Below, piece after piece: positions 24,522 to 31,777 of a DNA stretch of 64,000 nucleotides. Both the position numbers and the translations under genes were made by a program. Under the pieces are notes generated by a model. The model saw only the letters and a program-made list of their open reading frames with translations. It was not told the DNA's origin and did no database searches. Source of the stretch: Lachnospiraceae bacterium (GTDB lineage: Bacteria; Bacillota_A; Clostridia; Lachnospirales; Lachnospiraceae); NCBI GenBank assembly GCA_017482005.1, contig JAFUOI010000007.1:186001-250000 (forward strand). The letters run 5' to 3'. Numbering within the stretch: the stretch's first letter is position 1; every line of letters starts with the position of its first letter.

Positions 24522-25283
24522 ATGTCAGAATTGTTGTTAGAATGTAAAGACCTGTCGTTCTCCTATCATACTCCCGACGGGGAAATTCCCGTTATTTCAC
24601 ACATGAATTTTGATATTTACAAAGGGGAATTTGTCTCTATCGTCGGCCCGAGCGGTTGCGGAAAGTCAACACTTCTGAATCTGCTCACAAACACGCTCCT
24701 GCCCGAAGACGGAAGCATTTGTATGTACGGAAATTTTGACGCAAAAAACGCCTTCGGATATATGTTGCAGCAGGATCATCTGTTTGAATGGTATGACATT
24801 TGGAAAAACATATGCATCGGTCCTCAGATCAATCATTGTCTTTCGCCGGAATGTGAAGAGTATTTGTTAAAATTGCTGGATCGTTACGGTCTTACTGCCT
24901 TTATACACAAAAAACCGTCCGAACTCTCCGGCGGAATGCGCCAAAGAGCTGCCATCATACGTACCCTTGCTATGAAACCGGAACTTTTATATCTTGACGA
25001 GCCATTCAGTTCTCTTGATTATCAAAACCGTCTGAATGCAGCCGATGATATCGGTCAGATTATCCGAAACGAGGGAAAAACCGCCGTTCTCGTCACGCAC
25101 GATATCGGAGAAGCCATCAGTCTTTCCACCCGCATACTGGTCCTGACCAAACGTCCGACAACTATAAAAAAAGAATTTATTCTTCCTTTCCGCGATCAGG
25201 GATTGACACCGTTGGAAATAAGAAACAACAACAAATTCGGAGGATATTTTAATGATATATGGAAGGAGCTGAACAAACCATGA
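24522..25283 (+). CDS. ABC transporter ATP-binding protein (NrtD/SsuB/ThiZ-type)
   Basis: This 253-aa ATPase has Walker A GPSGCGKSTLL, Q-loop MLQQDHLFEW, signature LSGGMRQRAAI, Walker B LLYLDEPFSSLD and the switch His in LVTHDIGEA. It belongs to the nitrate/sulfonate/taurine/thiamine-precursor importer group. The ATG at 24522 follows GAGG; an earlier ATG at 24492 lacks this. Its stop overlaps the permease start by four bases (ATGA). No substrate-binding protein gene is present in the locus. Confidence 0.88.
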   Translation: MSELLLECKDLSFSYHTPDGEIPVISHMNFDIYKGEFVSIVGPSGCGKSTLLNLLTNTLLPEDGSICMYGNFDAKNAFGYMLQQDHLFEWYDIWKNICIGPQINHCLSPECEEYLLKLLDRYGLTAFIHKKPSELSGGMRQRAAIIRTLAMKPELLYLDEPFSSLDYQNRLNAADDIGQIIRNEGKTAVLVTHDIGEAISLSTRILVLTKRPTTIKKEFILPFRDQGLTPLEIRNNNKFGGYFNDIWKELNKP

Positions 25284-26080
25284 CACAGTCCTCACGCCTA
25301 AGTGACCGTCAGATACAATATCTGCAAAAACAAAAGCTGAAAAAGCGGATTATACAACTTGCACGCATCCTTCTTCTACTGTCTTTTTTGTTTTTTTGGG
25401 AATTGGCATCCAGACACGAAATAATCGACTCTTTCTTTTTCAGTTCCCCGAGCAAATTGTGGTTCTGTTTTTTATGGATGATACGTGAACAGTCACTTTT
25501 TACCCATATCGGAATCAGCCTCATTGAAACACTTTTAAGCTTCTTATTCATAATGCTGTTTTCGGTCGTAACAGCTTCTCTTCTATGGCGTTACGAATAT
25601 GCAGCCAAAGTACTGGAACCTGTGCTGGTTATTCTCAATTCGCTTCCGAAGTCGGCACTGGCACCACTTATCATTGTCTGGCTCGGAACCGGTATGAAAA
25701 CAATCATTATTGCCGGAATTTCCGTTGCATTGTTTGGTTGTATTATTAATCTGTACACCTGCTTCAAAAATACTGACCCGGAAAAGCAAAAATTAATATA
25801 TATTCTCGGCGGCAAAAAACATCATGTATTTTCAAAAGTTATTTTACCGGCCGGAATTCCAACCATTATCAGTAACATGAAAGTAAACATCGGGCTTGCA
25901 CTTGTCGGTGTTATGATTGGTGAGTTTCTTGCAGCAAAGCAGGGGCTCGGTTACCTTATCATCTATGCAAGCCAGGTCTTCAAGCTTGATTGGCTGATCT
26001 TGTGTATTCTGATTCTTTGTATTATTGCAATCGGCCTATATGAGATACTTCATCTTATTGAAAAAAAAATCTGCACATAA
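25280..26080 (+). CDS. ABC transporter permease (SsuC/TauC-type)
   Basis: This permease of about 266 aa has six or so membrane segments (about 25-45, 65-90, 100-130, 140-160, 195-220, 235-258). It carries an EAA-like loop in the cytoplasmic part (IYILGGKKHHVFSKVILPAGIPTI). It pairs with the ATPase just upstream through an ATGA overlap. The frame extends seven codons further upstream, but the overlap start fits coupling. The substrate is unknown. Hydrophobicity and the LNSLPKSALAPLIIVWLGTG motif fit the nitrate/sulfonate/bicarbonate family. Confidence 0.86.
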   Translation: MTQSSRLSDRQIQYLQKQKLKKRIIQLARILLLLSFLFFWELASRHEIIDSFFFSSPSKLWFCFLWMIREQSLFTHIGISLIETLLSFLFIMLFSVVTASLLWRYEYAAKVLEPVLVILNSLPKSALAPLIIVWLGTGMKTIIIAGISVALFGCIINLYTCFKNTDPEKQKLIYILGGKKHHVFSKVILPAGIPTIISNMKVNIGLALVGVMIGEFLAAKQGLGYLIIYASQVFKLDWLILCILILCIIAIGLYEILHLIEKKICT

Positions 26081-26090
26081 TGCAGATCAT

Positions 26091-26112
26091 CCGCAAAGTC
26101 ATAGCTTTGCGG
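26091..26112 (+). terminator. Hairpin after the ABC permease gene
   Basis: CCGCAAAG (26091-26098) pairs with CTTTGCGG (26105-26112) around a 6-base loop, 11 bases past the permease stop. The T-tract is poor, so termination may be weak or factor-assisted. Confidence 0.45.
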
Positions 26113-26171
26113 TACATAATAATAATTAAATCATCTCATCAAAAATAACATGTAAATACACAAAAATGTGG

Positions 26172-26200
26172 TTGCAATTCCATCTCATTTTCGTTATAAT
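26172..26200 (+). promoter_or_regulatory. tRNA-Thr promoter
   Basis: TTGCAA (26172-26177) and a perfect TATAAT (26195-26200) are 17 bases apart, 34 bases before the mature tRNA. Confidence 0.75.
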
Positions 26201-26234
26201 ACAATTCGGTGACAATCTTCACCACAAATTATTT

Positions 26235-26307
26235 GCTGAAATAGCTCAGTCGGTAGAGCACTTCACTCGTAATGAAGGGGTCGAGGGTTCAAGTCCCTTT
26301 TTCAGCT
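26235..26307 (+). tRNA. tRNA-Thr (anticodon CGU)
   Basis: A 73-base cloverleaf fits. Acceptor arms GCTGAAA and TTTCAGC pair fully. The D-arm contains AGCTCAGTCGGTAGAGC. The anticodon stem CTTCA/TGAAG encloses loop CTCGTAA (anticodon CGT in DNA). The T-arm is GAGGG-TTCAAGT-CCCTT. The discriminator base is T and no CCA is encoded. It reads ACG threonine codons. It stands alone, with its own promoter and terminator. Confidence 0.95.
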
Positions 26308-26308
26308 T

Positions 26309-26348
26309 AAAACCGCAAACCCTGATAATTAGAGGGTCTGCGGTTTTT
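26309..26348. terminator. Terminator of tRNA-Thr, also facing mscS
   Basis: AAAACCGCA-AACCCT (26309-26323) pairs with AGGGT-CTGCGGTTTT (26333 on), followed by a T-run. It lies between the tRNA and the convergent mscS-type gene and can serve both. Confidence 0.88.
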
Positions 26349-26361
26349 TATTTTTAATATT

Positions 26362-27237
26362 TTATTTTACATGCACATCCATCTGCGGATATGGTATTTC
26401 GATTCCTTCCTCATCAAAGGTTAATTTTACCGCTTCTAAAATACGGCTTCTCGTCGGCCAATAGTCTTCCGTTTTTACATAGCAACGGAGATTAAGAATC
26501 ACTGCACTTTCACCAAGATCACTGACAAACACATCAATTTCTTTATTTTTAAGCGTTGATACATCTTCTGTAAGGAGTTTTTTTGCTGTTTCCTTGGCAA
26601 GTTTTAAATCCGCCTTATAAGAGATACCAACTGTCATATCCAGTCTTCGGATTCCGATATCCGTCACATTGGTCAGGGAGGAATTGGCAAGCGTTCCGTT
26701 GGGAAGAACAACCGTCCTCTCATCGGGCGTTGTCAGTTTAGTGTAGAAAATCTGAATTTCCGTTACAGTACCTTCGTTTTTGTTTGTATCCTCAATTATA
26801 TAGTCACCGACTTTAAATGGTTTTAAGAGAAGAATCAGAACTCCGCCGGCAAGATTGGAAAGACTTCCCTGCAAAGCAAGACCGATTGCAACTCCCGCAG
26901 ATCCAACCACTGCCACAACACTAGTTGCATCCAACCCAAAGCTTGACGCAATCATAAACAAAAGCACAATATATAATGCAGCTTTCACAAAGGAATCAAG
27001 GAACTGCACAACTCCGATGTCCGCATTGGCACGCAGAAGAGATTTTTTTAAAACTTTACGTATGATTTTGATAACCTGCACTCCCACAAAGAAAAATACA
27101 AGTGCAAGCACTACTCTGATTCCCAAACCAAGAGCTTTCTGCGGCAATGTCTCAAAAAATTGCTGATAAATATTGAGTTTTTCCGTCACGTCTTCTCCAA
27201 CAGCCTGACTCATAGTTTCTGCAACAGCATCATTCAT
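26362..27237 (-). CDS. Small-conductance mechanosensitive channel (MscS family)
   Basis: This 291-aa channel has three membrane helices (about 35-60, 80-100, 105-135). TM3 has the Gly/Ala-rich packing pattern AVVGSAGVAIGLALQGSLSN, then GGVLILLLKPFKVGDYI and the beta domain with a VVLPNGTLANSSLTN loop. It opens under membrane tension to release solutes after osmotic downshift. Length is standard. The ribosome binding site AAAGG lies about 14 bases from the ATG. It lies 20 bases downstream of glgB. Confidence 0.93.
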   Translation of the reverse strand: MNDAVAETMSQAVGEDVTEKLNIYQQFFETLPQKALGLGIRVVLALVFFFVGVQVIKIIRKVLKKSLLRANADIGVVQFLDSFVKAALYIVLLFMIASSFGLDATSVVAVVGSAGVAIGLALQGSLSNLAGGVLILLLKPFKVGDYIIEDTNKNEGTVTEIQIFYTKLTTPDERTVVLPNGTLANSSLTNVTDIGIRRLDMTVGISYKADLKLAKETAKKLLTEDVSTLKNKEIDVFVSDLGESAVILNLRCYVKTEDYWPTRSRILEAVKLTFDEEGIEIPYPQMDVHVK

Positions 27238-27257
27238 ATATTTCTACAACCTTTCTG

Positions 27258-29759
27258 TTATACAAATTTTGCCTCGTCTTTTACCTTCTGACTCTCATCT
27301 GCGCGTTTCTTCGCCTCTTTTTCAAGCTCGCGTGCCTCTTTTTCAAGTTCTTCCGCTCTCTTGGCTTCTTCCATTGCATGCTTTAATGCAGCTTTGGCTT
27401 CTTCCTGAGCACGTTTTGCCTGCTCCATGGCATCGTTTGCCATTTTGCGCGCCTGGTTTTCGGCTTCTTTTGCCGCCGCAATCTTCTCAAGTTCCATGCG
27501 TTTCTGACGCTCTTCTTCTTTGCGCTTCTCAATTGCAGCTATCTCTTTTGCCGTAAACGGTGTATAAGAGAACATCTGCATGGAAAGTGCAGGCATTTTA
27601 ATGCGGATAGAATTTTCCCGACCGTCACATTCACTTTCATCCGATGCAATCGCACGACCGTTCACAACATTACTTCCTCCGAATTTCCTTGAATCCGAGT
27701 TTAATACTTCTTTATATTTTCCCGGGAAAGGCACTCCGATCTTATAATCTTTTCGCTCCTCATTTGCAAAGTTACATACAACAAGCAATGTGTCTTTTTC
27801 ATTTTCTGCTTTACGAAGGAATACGAGAACATTTTCGTTTGCGGAAATATTATTAATCCACTCGAATCCTTCCGGAGAATGATCCAATGCATGAAGTGCA
27901 GGGTAATCTTTATAACATTTATTTAATGTTTTTACAAACTCCTGCATATTTTTATGATCATCATACTGAAGCAGATCCCACTGCACACTTCGATTCTCAT
28001 TCCACTCATCAAATTCAGCGATATCCTGTCCCATAAACAGAAGTTTTTTGCCCGGATGAGTCATCATAAATCCATACGCAGCACGAAGATTTTTGAATTT
28101 GTCCGGAATATCTCCCGGCATTTTTCCAATCATGGATGATTTTCCGTGCACAACTTCATCATGAGAAAGAACAAGCATGAATTTCTCACTGTATGCATAA
28201 ATCATGCTGAATGTCAATTCTCCATGGTGCTGTCCTCTGAAAAACGGATCATAATGCATATATCCCGTAAAGTCATTCATCCATCCCATGTTCCACTTCA
28301 GATCAAATCCGAGGCCGTCTTTTTCTACAATATCTGTCACCTTCGGCCATGCGGTAGACTCCTCCGCAATCATAAGAACACCGTCTTTACGCTTGTGAAC
28401 AATGCTGTTGACATGCTTCAGGAATTCAATTGCTTCAAGGTTTTCCTTTCCGCCGTACATGTTTGCAACCCATTCACCGTCATTTTTGCCGTAATCCAAA
28501 TACAACATGGAAGCAACTGCATCCATACGGATACCATCCGCATGATACATATCAATCCAATATAAAACATTGGCGATAAGATAGTTCTTAACCTCCGGTC
28601 TTCCGTAGTTAAAAATCTTTGTTCCCCAATGAGGATGTTCTCCCTGTCGCGGATCCATATGTTCATAAAGGCATGTCCCATCAAAACCGGACAATCCCTG
28701 GTCATCCTTCGGGAAGTGTGCCGGTACCCAATCCAAAATAACACCGATACCGTTTTTGTGCATTTCATTCATAAAATACATAAAGTCTTCCGGGGTTCCG
28801 TAACGTGAAGTCGGCGCATAATAGCCGATAATCTGATATCCCCAGGACGCGTCGAACGGATGCTCCATGACAGGCATAAGCTCAATATGAGTATATCCCA
28901 TCTCCTTGACATATTTGATAATCTTCGGAGCCAGCTCTCTGTAATTGTAAAACGGTCTTCCGTCTTTTTCATCCGGTTTTGCAAAGGAACCGAGATGTAC
29001 TTCAATCACAGACATCGGAGAGGTTTCCGCTTTGAAATTTTTACGTTCCTCCATCCAGTCGCCATCTGTCCACTTAAACTTCGTAAGATCTGTGACAACC
29101 GATGCAGAATCCGGACGAAGCTGTGCATAGTTTCCGTATGGATCTGCTTTTAAAAATACATTTCCGCCTTTTGTCTTGATTTCAAACTTATAATTATCTT
29201 TGATATTGGCACAAGGGACAAAAAGTTCAAAAATACCGGAATCCCACAACCGGCGCATCTGATGCATGCGTCCGTCCCAGTTATTGAAGTCTCCCACAAC
29301 GCTTACACGAAGTGCATTTGGCGCCCAAACAGCAAAATAAACACCCTTCACGCCGTCAATTGTTTTGACATGTGCACCGAGAAGTTCGTATATCTTGTAA
29401 TGTATTCCGTTATTGAATTTTTCTGTATCTTTCTGCGTAATAAGTGGTTTGAAATTATACGGATCATAGATTTCTTTTGTCTTTCCGTCTTCCAGTTCCA
29501 CTTCCACTGTGTACTGTTTCGTTTTGTCAGCCTTAGGCAATAACACGGCAAAGAAACCTTCTTCGTCTGCCATTTCCATCTTGTATGCACCTTTTTCCGT
29601 CACAACGGTCGCTTTAACTGCTCCCGGATAAAAAAACTGAATCAGCGTGCTGAGCCCTGACGGATGTGCTCCGAGAATTCGATGCGGATTATCCTCCTCG
29701 GAGTATACAATACCTTCAATATCTGCCCAATTCATCAGTTTATATAATTTTTTTGTCAT
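27258..29759 (-). CDS. glgB: 1,4-alpha-glucan branching enzyme with C-terminal coiled coil
   Basis: This 833-aa GH13 enzyme makes alpha-1,6 branches in glycogen. An N-terminal CBM48-type part (about 20-230) precedes the TIM barrel with DGIRMDAVASMLYLDYG (nucleophile Asp), LMIAEESTAW (acid Glu) and LVLSHDEVVHGKSSM. A beta-sheet C-domain ends near 725. The remaining 100 or so residues are an unusual Ala/Glu/Lys-rich helix (for example KMANDAMEQAKRAQEEAKAA), predicted to form a coiled coil that typical GlgB lacks. Start set at the ATG with GGAGGG before it; the GTG six bases earlier overlaps that site. No other glg genes are adjacent. Confidence 0.93.
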   Translation of the reverse strand: MTKKLYKLMNWADIEGIVYSEEDNPHRILGAHPSGLSTLIQFFYPGAVKATVVTEKGAYKMEMADEEGFFAVLLPKADKTKQYTVEVELEDGKTKEIYDPYNFKPLITQKDTEKFNNGIHYKIYELLGAHVKTIDGVKGVYFAVWAPNALRVSVVGDFNNWDGRMHQMRRLWDSGIFELFVPCANIKDNYKFEIKTKGGNVFLKADPYGNYAQLRPDSASVVTDLTKFKWTDGDWMEERKNFKAETSPMSVIEVHLGSFAKPDEKDGRPFYNYRELAPKIIKYVKEMGYTHIELMPVMEHPFDASWGYQIIGYYAPTSRYGTPEDFMYFMNEMHKNGIGVILDWVPAHFPKDDQGLSGFDGTCLYEHMDPRQGEHPHWGTKIFNYGRPEVKNYLIANVLYWIDMYHADGIRMDAVASMLYLDYGKNDGEWVANMYGGKENLEAIEFLKHVNSIVHKRKDGVLMIAEESTAWPKVTDIVEKDGLGFDLKWNMGWMNDFTGYMHYDPFFRGQHHGELTFSMIYAYSEKFMLVLSHDEVVHGKSSMIGKMPGDIPDKFKNLRAAYGFMMTHPGKKLLFMGQDIAEFDEWNENRSVQWDLLQYDDHKNMQEFVKTLNKCYKDYPALHALDHSPEGFEWINNISANENVLVFLRKAENEKDTLLVVCNFANEERKDYKIGVPFPGKYKEVLNSDSRKFGGSNVVNGRAIASDESECDGRENSIRIKMPALSMQMFSYTPFTAKEIAAIEKRKEEERQKRMELEKIAAAKEAENQARKMANDAMEQAKRAQEEAKAALKHAMEEAKRAEELEKEARELEKEAKKRADESQKVKDEAKFV

Positions 29760-29804
29760 ACGCACCCTCCTGATAATTTATCGTAATTTCCCTTTTGATT
29801 CTTC

Positions 29805-31082
29805 TTAATCTTCCAGACTATGTATAAAAATACCACTGCGCAATTTCGGCTCAAACCATGTGGATTTCGGCGGCATAAGAAGATTTGCATCCGATACGGC
29901 AAACAGTTCTCCGATGGATGTCGGATACATCAAAAATGCAACTTTGCAGTCACTGTTTGCACGTTTTTCGAGCTCTGCAAGTCCGCGGATTCCGCCAACA
30001 AAGTCTATTCTCTTGTCTGTTTTCGGATCTTCGATTCCGAGAACCGGATTTAACAAATAATCCTGAAGAAGAGAAACGTCAAGTCCTTTTACAGGATCTT
30101 GTGTCTTGAACTGATCTTTTATCTTCATCTTGTACCAATCCCCACTCAGATACATAGATACTTCACCTTTAGCGGAAGGCTTCAACGCCGCATCTTTTGC
30201 GGCTTTATCACCTTGACCATAGGAGTCAACAGGCACTTTTTCATAGTCAAATATTTCGCTTACTTTTGCAAGAAACTCTGCATCGGACAGTCCGTTTAAG
30301 TCTTTGACAACACGGTTGTAGTCCATAATCATGAGCTGATCATCCGGGAAAAGCACGGAAAGGAACCGGTTAAACTCTTCTGCACCTGTGTAATCCGGAT
30401 TTGCCTCACGACGTTTCAAAGACACTTTTACAGCCGATGCACATCTGTGATGTCCGTCCGCAATATAAATTTCATTGATTGCGGCAAAAGCATTTTTGAT
30501 TGTCTCAACATCTGCTTTCTCATCAATCAGCCATACTTTATGCGTAACATTGTCTTCCTTTGTAAAATCAAACACCGGCGTCTCAGACTTCTTTTTGTCC
30601 ACGATGGCGTTGATTTCTTCTTTGGAACGATACGCAAGAAAAATCGGCCCTGTCTGTGCATTACAAATATCAACGTGATTAATGCGGTCAACCTCTTTGT
30701 CCGCTCTTGTATTTTCATGTTTTTTGATTACGTTGTTCATGTAATCATCCACGTCAGATACCGCTACAATTCCGCTCTGGCTTCTGCCGTCCATTGTAAG
30801 CTCATACACGTAATAACATTCTGTTTCGTCCTGAACAAACTCTCCCTTTGCAATCATATCCCAGAGCATATCATGTGCTTTCTGATATACACACGGATCA
30901 TAGGTATCAACACTGTCATCAAACTGTGTCTCCGCTCTGTCGATTTTTAAAAAAGAAAGCGGTTCTCCTGCGACAACTTCCTTTGCCTCTGCTCTGTTAT
31001 ACACGTCATAAGGAAGTGCTGCAATTTTATCCTCAAGTCCTTTCTTCGGTCTGATTGCTTTAAACGGATGTATTCCTGCCAT
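29805..31082 (-). CDS. DUF1015 family protein
   Basis: This 425-aa protein matches DUF1015: start MAGIHPFKAIRPKKGLEDKI, then ALPYDVYNRAEAKEV, HEGS-like region KKHENTRADKEVDRINH, and IADGHHRCASAVKV. A role in serine metabolism has been proposed for some DUF1015 relatives, and serA/serC lie 2.6 kb downstream here, but the link is tentative. AAAGGAG precedes the ATG. Its upstream region holds structured repeat A, whose transcribed form would be a long 5' hairpin if the promoter lies beyond it. Confidence 0.85.
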   Translation of the reverse strand: MAGIHPFKAIRPKKGLEDKIAALPYDVYNRAEAKEVVAGEPLSFLKIDRAETQFDDSVDTYDPCVYQKAHDMLWDMIAKGEFVQDETECYYVYELTMDGRSQSGIVAVSDVDDYMNNVIKKHENTRADKEVDRINHVDICNAQTGPIFLAYRSKEEINAIVDKKKSETPVFDFTKEDNVTHKVWLIDEKADVETIKNAFAAINEIYIADGHHRCASAVKVSLKRREANPDYTGAEEFNRFLSVLFPDDQLMIMDYNRVVKDLNGLSDAEFLAKVSEIFDYEKVPVDSYGQGDKAAKDAALKPSAKGEVSMYLSGDWYKMKIKDQFKTQDPVKGLDVSLLQDYLLNPVLGIEDPKTDKRIDFVGGIRGLAELEKRANSDCKVAFLMYPTSIGELFAVSDANLLMPPKSTWFEPKLRSGIFIHSLED

Positions 31083-31123
31083 GATTTTTTCTCCTTTGAA
31101 ATCATTAATATATTTGCGTGAAC

Positions 31124-31270
31124 ATATATTATGTGTAAATGTTTCTGCTCAGACACACTCCCGCTTGATGAAAAACGTAGCGGTACTAAGGATTTTTATC
31201 GCTTCACTCAAAAATCCAAGTGCCGACGCTTTTCAACAGTCTTCACAGAAATCTTTTACACATAATATAT
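31124..31270. repeat. Structured repeat element, copy A
   Basis: This 147-bp element is bounded by a perfect 16-bp inverted repeat (31124-31139 and 31255-31270). Inside, CCGCT..AGCGG (31161-31183) and CGGTACT..AGTGCCG form nested stems, and GGATTTTT..AAAAATCC makes an inner hairpin. The core ACGTAGCGGTACTAAG (31175-31190) recurs in copies B and C. It lies between the divergent DUF1015 and 86-aa genes. The rest of the 31083-31446 gap holds only a promoter. Confidence 0.75.
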
Positions 31271-31343
31271 CCACTGCAAATTCAATGACATTTTTTCAAT
31301 ATCAGAAATATTATAGCAAATTAACAATATTTCGTAAACAATT

Positions 31344-31372
31344 TTGACAGTTATCCTATAAAATGCTATCAT
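31344..31372 (+). promoter_or_regulatory. Promoter of the 86-aa gene
   Basis: TTGACA (31344-31349) and TATCAT (31367-31372) are 17 bases apart, about 75 bases before the start codon. Confidence 0.75.
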
Positions 31373-31446
31373 GTTTTTTGTGATGAAAATCTTTGATGAT
31401 TTTTGTCCTTATACATGGATTAAAATTAACAAAAGGAAGTGTTTAT

Positions 31447-31707
31447 ATGACAAACGAAGATAAGATTTTTTTAGACCGTATTACAGAATTTGCAAATGAA
31501 ACAATGGCAGATATTGATCCGGATCCGACAAAAACTCCGATATCCGAGCAGCTCGAACGTCTAAGACCGATTATGGAAACGCTCGCTGCCGAATCCGGCG
31601 ATGCCCTTGAGGATGTGTTTATCCGCTACATGGATCTCGCCTCAGAAGCTGCCGTAGAAAAAAACCAGAAACTCAAAGCAGATTATGCGGATTTTGATTT
31701 TAAATAA
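31447..31707 (+). CDS. Small acidic hypothetical protein (86 aa)
   Basis: The ATG at 31447 follows AAGGAAG at good spacing, giving 86 residues; the frame opens 18 codons earlier without a ribosome binding site. The protein is helical and acidic (ISEQLERLRPIMETLAAESG, ALEDVFIRYMDLASEA) with no membrane segment, Cys or known motif. It is a single-gene unit with a promoter on one side and a terminator on the other. This argues for a real, separately controlled gene. Function unknown. Confidence 0.75.
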   Translation: MTNEDKIFLDRITEFANETMADIDPDPTKTPISEQLERLRPIMETLAAESGDALEDVFIRYMDLASEAAVEKNQKLKADYADFDFK

Positions 31708-31730
31708 TTACTTGTTTAAATCTTCACTAA

Positions 31731-31774
31731 TAAAGGCGAATATTTATGCTAAAACAGCAAAATATTCGCCTTTA
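31731..31774. terminator. Bidirectional terminator
   Basis: TAAAGGCGAATATTT (31731-31745) pairs perfectly with AAATATTCGCCTTTA (31760-31774) between the 86-aa gene and the convergent surface protein gene. Confidence 0.9.
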
Positions 31775-31777
31775 TCA

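Noticed and set aside
26235..26307. tRNA-Thr as an integration site of a mobile element
   Set aside because: No integrase beside it and no repeated 3' tRNA end found in the flanks.
31124..31270. Repeat copy A as a classical insertion sequence remnant
   Set aside because: Terminal inverted repeats differ between the three copies and no transposase fragment or target duplication is visible.
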